In this document: piece after piece, positions 57,322 to 64,000 of the stretch
How positions within the stretch are numbered: the first letter of the stretch is position 1
Layout of the letters: each line of letters begins with the position of its first letter
Position numbers and translations under genes: made by a program
Source: Serinus canaria
Lineage: Eukaryota > Chordata > Aves > Passeriformes > Fringillidae
DNA: 64,000 bases
Direction of reading: 5' to 3'
Assembly: GCF_022539315.1 (NCBI RefSeq)
Contig: NC_066317.1
Location: forward strand, 53,052,435-53,116,434
The notes under the pieces: generated by a model
What the model was told of the DNA's origin: nothing
The model's database searches: none
Seen by the model: only the letters and a program-made list of their open reading frames with translations

Positions 57322-57897
57322 CTATAAGGCTGTGTTGTTTGTGCCTGTTTTGTCAACACAAGCTACAGCTGGTGCCCTTCTTCCACCTCTTTCTTCATCA
57401 GCCATTGCCATGGTGTTTTCATAAACTTCCATAGATTTTGGCTGCTTGTCTTTGGCACCCTCCTGTTCAGCATTGACTTTGCAACACTTGCAGAAGCCAC
57501 AGCAGTGTTTCCCACAAAAAGCAAGTGAAGACATAATTATATTGTCCCAGGGCTCTAGGGAGTGCATCCAGACAGGTAGGAAATCCCAGTTTTGGAGCTT
57601 CTCAGGCAGTGAATGAGGTCGCCTTTTCTGCATAACATTAATTACAACCACAGCAATAAAAAGAAGAAACAGGGGAAGGCAAACACCCAAAAGGACTCCC
57701 CAGCCTGCCAGTGACAGAGCAAATACAAACAAAGGCAACAGAAAGAAACAGAGGAGAAGATAAAATATAGCAAACCATCTGTACTGGGCTGTTATATTTC
57801 CCAAGGTCTTGCTCATGCGGATTGGCAGGCGGGTATAAGGTATCGGATAAAACAGAATAATCCCAGAGACATTGAAGAAAAAGTGGCACAAGGCAAT
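57322..57897 (-). CDS. SLC34A2: SLC34A2 terminal coding exon
   Basis: 191 codons plus TAG. Starts [20 protein letters not shown] after GCTTTCAG. Contains [20 protein letters not shown], two strongly hydrophobic helices, [20 protein letters not shown], the Cys cluster and the TNNTAL end. Confidence 0.96.
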   Translation of the reverse strand: MALCHFFFNVSGIILFYPIPYTRLPIRMSKTLGNITAQYRWFAIFYLLLCFFLLPLFVFALSLAGWGVLLGVCLPLFLLFIAVVVINVMQKRRPHSLPEKLQNWDFLPVWMHSLEPWDNIIMSSLAFCGKHCCGFCKCCKVNAEQEGAKDKQPKSMEVYENTMAMADEERGGRRAPAVACVDKTGTNNTAL

Positions 57898-60800
57898 CTG
57901 AAAGCAAAAACATTTGAGAAGTTCATTAATTAAAACACCATGAAACACTCCTACCCACATCACAATGACTCTCAGCTTTCAGGAAACAGTACTGTTGTCA
58001 ATAAGGTGTGGAAACCATTGGGTTCTGCATCCATAAATTTTCAATGAAAACGTGGGAAGCATAAATTTGATATTGCACACAGGCTACAGAGAAATTTAAT
58101 AGTACAAACTTGGATTTTACAAAAAATTAGCTATAAGTTTATAGGGCACTGAGGAGATCGTGGAAGGGGACTTTGGGTCTTTATAATCCTTTGATTCGCA
58201 TACTTCACAATTTTTTAAACAAAAATTAGCATTAAAAGGTACATGCTTGCTAAAACGTACAGGAGTCACATAGACAGAATAAGCATATATAGAACAAAAC
58301 AGTACATTCCCTGCTCACCTTATCCTACTTTTATTTTGTAACAGTTTCAGAAGAAAGTAAATATGAAAGTACAGGTGTTTATTTATAAAGGGCATTATAA
58401 AACCAGTAGGTAATCATGAAATCTGAGCTTTATCAAGATAGCATCTTCTCATGATTACATCTGTTGCCTGAGGACAATAAAATGACTACTGTAATTTTCT
58501 TGATTTATTTTAGCTAGTAAAGACATTCATCCTATTCATCAAGGTAACGTCATTATCTTTTCATTCTTAATTGTAAAGCATTCATTCAAATGTTATCTGC
58601 TGCCAGGTTCTTGACTGGGTGGAAAATGGGAGGTCAAAGCCAGGCTTCCCACTTTTTAAATAGTTTGAGGCAAAAAGGAATTCAATAAAACCCAATCAAA
58701 GTACATTTACAAGGAGAAAAACAGATGCCATGATGCTCACTGCAACGTCAGGTAGATAGAGAGCTTGCCAGCTCAAGGAGTGTGCAACCTTCACTCAGGT
58801 TACAGGAATCCCTGTACAATTCATGAACTGACTTAGGATCCTGAGAAGAGAGCTTACAGAAATCAGTAACCCTCAGAGGGTTCTCAGTATGTGGCACTGA
58901 ACTCCAAGCAGAAAAGACCCCATGCTCAGGGGTCAAGTGGCCTCCCCTGTCTCAGTTCTGAATCAATTCATGCAGATCAAGACAATTTATAAAAGCTAGA
59001 TTAGCTATATATTGACATTCTGGGAATTTTTAATGCAACCTTTCTGCTCTAGCTGTTGAAGTGAATGCACTGTTATTAATAGCACAGACAAAATCAGGCA
59101 CAACATGAAGAGCACAATTGCATCACTTTTGTCAGGTTTTTCTTCAGAAAACTTACAACTCCTAAATGAAGTCAAGAAAGCATTGTTTTATACTGACCTG
59201 TAATGAATATTTTAATGTACTCCCAGGACTTGCCAAAGCTGCAAGAATAGCTGTTGTAGTTGTGCCAATGTTGGCTCCCAAGGTGAGGGGGTAAGAGCGC
59301 TCAATGCTTATAACGCCAATGCCTACGAGAAAACAAACATGACTGAGTTGCCTTCAGGATGATGGAGAAGATAAAACATGGGGATAAAGAGCACAGTATT
59401 TACAACTTACCAACAAGGGGTGTAATAGCAGAGGTGAAAACAGAACTGCTTTGGACAACAAAGGTCATACCAGCCCCTGCGAGCATGGCCAGGTATCCAG
59501 CGAGCCAAGTAAAAGGAAATGGAAAATCTAAAAAATAGAGGGAGAACACTGCTGTTAGCCTAACAGTGATCTATGTAACAATAACACAGCAGTGAAGACT
59601 GTTAAGCACTTAAAATGCAGATACATTGTTTGCACATTGGGTCTCAAATGATGATTTGGGGTCAGTTCTACTACTTTCATTTATCCTGTTTGCTGTGTGC
59701 TTTCTACAGCCTTGCACCACTGGATACACTTTGAGATGGATACCAGACTAGGTAGACATTTGTCCTCACCCAGGGTAGCATGTGTGTTGTGATACAGTTA
59801 GGTACCAGAAATGTTTCCTTAGAGGTCAACCCAAAACCTTCTGGGTGTTTTGAGAGCCTTGGTTTCAGCAACCAGGTACCCACTGCATGGAACAGATCTT
59901 CACACAGCTCTGAAGACCATCCTGAGAGAACCAAGTTGTTTGCTCTAACTAGTTCCAAGCAGATTATCTCCTTAAAATGCACTTGTTAACTCTTGTAGAG
60001 AACAGCAAATAACACTAATCAGAGAAACCAGGCATAAATGTCCCCCGTAGTCTGCAGATTTATGGAGAGAGCTGAGAAGTGAGGACTTAATCAGCTGGGA
60101 AGGCACAGAGGAGCACAGAGCAGATCCCAAATTAAATCAGCAGTAGCTGTCAGCTGTTTACTTTCTACCCCTTGTTTTTAATTTGGGCAGTGTTCTTTGC
60201 CCAGGAGAAGACAGCGTGGGGACCACTTTGTTGCCTTCTGTATTTCTGTGTACCCTCACTTCAACCACAGCCTGAGATCTGTGCCAGGACTGCTTTTCTC
60301 TGCTACAGCTTCTTATCTCTCCATTAAAGAGAGTATGAAGGAAAAGCAGCCTGGGGAAAAAAAAACTATAACATTTGCACTCAATGGATCCAGACTGAAA
60401 AAAACAGCTGGACAACACAGGGAAAGACAGAAAAACACCACCATTCAAGGCTGCCTTATCCTGCTGAAGAGAGGGCTAGGCAGCAGAACAGGATAAGATC
60501 ATTAATTACTACAAACTTTCCAACTTACTTTAGAAGGAACATGCAGGCCCTGTGCCAGAGTAGGCAATCACAATCTCAGCACTTTGGTGCTATCTTTTGA
60601 GGATGGAAACTCTACATTTCTAACAGCTAATGATTATACATCTAGAAACCAAACCTGGACTTTGGTCTCTAATGCTGTTAATCTGCTGCATTTCTCAGTC
60701 AAGCTGTTCACTAATAAATTTTTAAATGAAAGAAAAAAAAAAAGATTGGGAGAAAAAATGTTGGGCAGTGTGCATGATTTTCATTCAATAGTATTTTCTC

Positions 60801-61907
60801 TAAAATATTCTATAATGTCTTCCAGAACAGGAGACATCAATAAACATGCTCAGTGTCCTTGTCATTCCTAAAAAACAATCCTCAGGAAAAGCAGATAGTT
60901 ACCAGTGTTGATTGTCTTCTTGATAACACTGGCCACTTGTCCTTTAAGCACAGAGTTTAATAGCTTAACAATCATTATCAAACAGGAGCAGAGAACAAGC
61001 AGGGACAAAGCCAGAAGGATGAGCCCGATGGCAAGATCAGGCAGGTCTGAGTTTACAAAGATGTGTTGGCCTGAAAAAGAAAAGGAAAATTAATTAGCCT
61101 ACCCACATTTTTGCCTGGGATCCTAAGCCCAGCTCTGGTTTTCATTCCCTCCCCTAAGAAAATTGGACCAAAGCAAACACAGCTGGAGGGGTTGATGCAA
61201 AGAGGGGAAATGCCACCTTCCCTCCTCCACAAAAGCCATGTCTGAGGGAGGCAGGAGAGGTGCTTCTACAGATGTGCTTACAAAATGCACAGCGGGCACC
61301 CCATGGGGCAGGCAGGAACCAGGTGACTGGGTGCAAGGGAGAGGAGTACAAAGGCAGGAGAAAACTTTGGGGTGCTCCAAGCTGCATGGTGGGCCAGCTT
61401 TTCCCGAGGTGGCTGCATACCTGAGCAGGGCTGTTGAAAGCCCTGCAGGGCATGCATAGGGATGGGATATCCTAGCAACCATTACAGCAAAGTAACAGTA
61501 GCTCCAAGCCATCTGAACATCGAGGGTGACATGATACTGAAGACCTCAATTACTGGTATCAGGCAGCATGGAAAGAGATCCACCTGCAGCCAGATACCAT
61601 GGTGCTGCTGTAACTCCAGCTGTGCAGCCATAGCAGAGCACAGGCTCCTCAAGCAGCATCTGCAGCAGTGCCATGTGTCCCTACACTGGCAAGGGCTTCT
61701 GGATACCTCAGAAGAGGGCTGTTAGCACCATCAGAGAGCTACATACTTTGGTAAATATGTTGCAGAGGAGTAGTTCCACTACTTACATTTAGTGATATAG
61801 TCTGTTTCAGTTATATTCTTGAGGGTCCATGTCACATTTTCTGCAGTCCAGCAAAAGTCAGGAGATGTGCAGTTTTCGGAAAGTGGAATTGTGACATTCT
61901 GCAGCGT
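57322..61907 (-). CDS. SLC34A2: SLC34A2 (NaPi-IIb), C-terminal five coding exons; 5' part outside window
   Basis: Sodium-dependent phosphate cotransporter IIb, an apical membrane carrier for phosphate uptake in gut and lung epithelium. Joining 61787-61907, 60903-61070, 59411-59527, 59198-59322 and 57322-57897 on the minus strand gives 368 residues and TAG, in frame at every junction. In order: the glycosylated extracellular loop (NVT, NCT, NVT and NIT sites, with Cys in NCTSPDFCW); a membrane helix ([19 protein letters not shown]); the second inverted repeat with the family QSSS motif ([18 protein letters not shown]) and [19 protein letters not shown]; further helices; then a cytosolic tail with the Cys cluster [12 protein letters not shown] typical of IIb. 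The C-terminus is TAL, a class I PDZ-binding end as in human. The tail is less Cys-rich than in human. The N-terminal half lies beyond 64000. Confidence 0.96.
59198..59322 (-). CDS. SLC34A2: SLC34A2 exon (second from last)
   Basis: Encodes [20 protein letters not shown], then [20 protein letters not shown]. Acceptor TCTCGTAG, donor GTCAGT, ends in phase 0. Confidence 0.96.
59411..59527 (-). CDS. SLC34A2: SLC34A2 exon (third from last)
   Basis: Encodes [20 protein letters not shown] and [19 protein letters not shown], with the conserved QSSS motif of the transport core. Acceptor TTTTTTAG, donor GTAAGT. Confidence 0.96.
60903..61070 (-). CDS. SLC34A2: SLC34A2 exon (fourth from last)
   Basis: Encodes [15 protein letters not shown], the following membrane helix and [14 protein letters not shown]. 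Acceptor CTTTTTCAG, donor GTAACT. Confidence 0.95.
61787..61907 (-). CDS. SLC34A2: SLC34A2 exon (fifth from last)
   Basis: Encodes [20 protein letters not shown], then [20 protein letters not shown] plus T of the next Cys codon. Acceptor ATCTTTAG, donor GTAAGT. Part of the large extracellular loop. Confidence 0.93.
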
Positions 61908-64000
61908 CTAAAGATTGCCAGACAAAGCAGACAGTTCAGTCATCTACAATCCTGTCTTAAGAGCTCATGAAGAATGTTCAAATTTTACTACAACCAAGAT
62001 TGATCAGCTAAAAAGTCAGAATTGTAAGCTGGCACCACATTAATGACATGGTAACCTTTTGCATTCTTAAAATAAATGATTATGCTGTTACCCAAGTCAA
62101 TCAGTACAACATGTAAAGATTAAAATATTCCCAAAATCTTCTACATTTTAATAACCACAGCACCACTCCACTAATAGCTAAGGAACTTAATTACTGATGA
62201 CAGTTTTTGTGGAGTGAGGTTCATCTTTGGCTGCAGTTGTGGGACAGTGGCATTCCTTTTCCAGCCACTGCCACAGCTTTCTTGAGGAAAGAAAAACCTC
62301 TTTCCTGACATCTCAATGCAGTTCATGATCTGATGAGTACTACAGGACTGTGAGTCAGAATGCTACAAGACTAGTGCAGCCTCTCTTGCTGGATGAGCAC
62401 AAAGTGCTCCAGCTGATTTCTTGTGCCTCAGTTTCCATGTCAGTAGAAACACAAGTGCTGCTACTACTTTAATTTTCATGTTCAAGGGCTGTCTAAGAGG
62501 TCATTACAAGCACTATGATTAGCATCACTAAATTACTGAATTTCTGTGTACACCACAATAAAAGCTTCCTTATAAGCCCTCCTAGGCCAGACATACTGCA
62601 TTCTGACACCAGGTCCATAAATCATTGTGCAGATTAAAGAAGAGCCTGCTGACTGAGCTGTACTTCCACACAAGAGCAGCTAACAGCCAAATGGACTCTG
62701 AACCCTGCTCCTGAACACGAGGTGTCTTTCCAAAGTGCTTGAGTGATTTTCTTTTGCAGAAATGGGGAAAGAGAAATCATATTTCTTTGCTGGGTACTAC
62801 CTACGAACACCTGCATTTGTACCTCTCTCCAGATTATGCAGGTGGGCAAAACTGGGAGTGGATCTAGTGCCCCCACATCTCCAGGGAGCACCTGGTAAAA
62901 TACCCATACCTGGTAAACCTTTACAAATGCAACACAGCCTTGTTTCTCACCTTCTTGATTTTTTTTCAAAAGCCTTAGTTTCAAAGCAGCTTCACTAGAT
63001 CAAAATGTTTGTTTCGCTTTAAGCAAATGGGGTCTGCATGGATTTATCCTTGCCATGAGTCGGTTTAATAATTTTTTCTAGAAATTAGTTCCACCCAGTA
63101 GGAATGCAGATAATTTAAATTATTTCCCTTTTCCCCCTCACCAAGTTCAAGTCAAAATTCTGGGGGTTTCACGTGCTTTTGCAATTTGACTGTAAGTTTG
63201 AGCAGCGGGCACACAGCCAAAATACAGGCAACACAGACAAAAGCGTGTCTAGAAATAATCATTTCCCTTGGCCTGCACTTTCCGTGGAGTTTCTTGTCTC
63301 GTGTAGGACTCGGGGGCTCGGGGCTCTGCAGCTGAGGCTCGGGCTGTGCCCGCCGGGGCAGCGAGGGGCGGCGGGCTGGGCTCTGCCCCGGCTCAGGCGG
63401 AGCCCGCACCGACGCCCGGCGGCTGCAGCGAAACCCGAGCGGGGCTGGGGTGAGCAGCCCTGCTCCGGCACCATCTCCGCAGGTCGCGTTTCAGTGCCCA
63501 GCCACACCGTCATTCAATAGCAGCCCAGCGCTGAATTTCAGCCCCCACGGCCTGTGCAGGCTGAAAGACTTAAGGACTCCTTAAGTATCTTCTGCCTCAG
63601 GACTTCGGGAATTACTTTTCTATACGTGCCAACAGGTAGAATAGTCTAATTAGAGAATCAAAGGATATTTAATGCTGTAATTGCTAATTAGCTGAATGAT
63701 GCAAACCAGACACTCAGCTCCATAGTTTACCAAAATACTCATCGGTGTTGGTCTGGGAAGAGATTCCTCCGAGCTGTGGGGCTGCCTGGGTGGAGAGGAA
63801 CAGGACCCAGCCCCACGGAGGCTTTCTCCAAGGGCAGTTTTCCAAGAAAGCTGCAAACAGCCAGCTGCCACCAGATCACCCCACGCACGTAAAACTAAAG
63901 CTGATTAGATCGGCAGATAAAGGGCTGTTGAAATGATCTTTTCTCTGGCCTGTGGTGCAGACTTTTTCCACTTTCAGGGAGTTGGAAGGACTATCAGTTT
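61908..64000 (-). other. SLC34A2 intron (partial)
   Basis: More than 2 kb upstream of the fifth-from-last exon with no further SLC34A2 exon recognised. Mostly AT-rich except the CpG-rich block at about 63290-63490. Confidence 0.6.
63290..63490. promoter_or_regulatory. Isolated CpG-rich block within SLC34A2 intron
   Basis: About 200 bp of GC-rich sequence, with roughly 18 CpG dinucleotides in 63361-63480 by eye, set in AT-rich intron. It could be an internal promoter, an enhancer or a GC-rich remnant. No recognisable coding exon or LINE text was seen in it. Confidence 0.4.

Noticed and set aside
61908..64000. Search for further upstream SLC34A2 exons
   Set aside because: No minus-strand segment matched the conserved loop sequence or the first transport repeat, so the remaining exons are taken to lie outside the window.

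Overview
The window is vertebrate nuclear DNA, almost certainly from a bird. Its only clear interspersed repeats are CR1-type LINEs, including their typical (ATTCTATGA)-like 3' ends. The introns are short for a vertebrate, and three multi-exon genes can be rebuilt exon by exon with GT-AG junctions. The order is SMIM20 (minus), SEL1L3 (plus), SLC34A2 (minus). This is the gene neighbourhood known from human 4p15.2 (SLC34A2-SEL1L3-SMIM20-RBPJ), read in the opposite direction. No species can be named from the sequence alone.

Layout. 1-5517: SMIM20, three coding exons on the minus strand, 67 residues, precursor of the amidated peptide phoenixin. 5260-6450: a CpG island that lies over the first exons of SMIM20 and SEL1L3 and should act as a shared divergent promoter (start codons 600 bp apart). 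6117-37870: SEL1L3, 24 coding exons, 1105 residues, reading frame intact, with a 3' UTR to about 38985. 38990-54350: a spacer of about 15 kb with no recognisable gene. It holds one long decayed CR1 (about 43750-45885) and some foldback sequences. 54350-61907: the 3' end of SLC34A2 on the minus strand. It has five coding exons (368 residues, roughly the C-terminal half of NaPi-IIb) and a probable 3 kb 3' UTR. 61908-64000: intron of SLC34A2, containing an isolated CpG-rich block at about 63290-63490. The 5' exons lie beyond the window.

The genes do not form an operon. SMIM20 (mitochondrial complex IV assembly and phoenixin) and SEL1L3 (a Sel1-repeat membrane protein) share a promoter region. 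SEL1L3 and SLC34A2 (apical sodium-phosphate cotransporter) converge tail to tail.

No new multi-gene system was found. The least ordinary features are four foldback (near-perfect hairpin) sequences in non-coding DNA. One of them, at 27056-27153, is two back-to-back perfect hairpins. Also worth checking are a premature-stop splice acceptor before SEL1L3 exon 7, the phoenixin peptide split across an intron, and the internal CpG block in SLC34A2.
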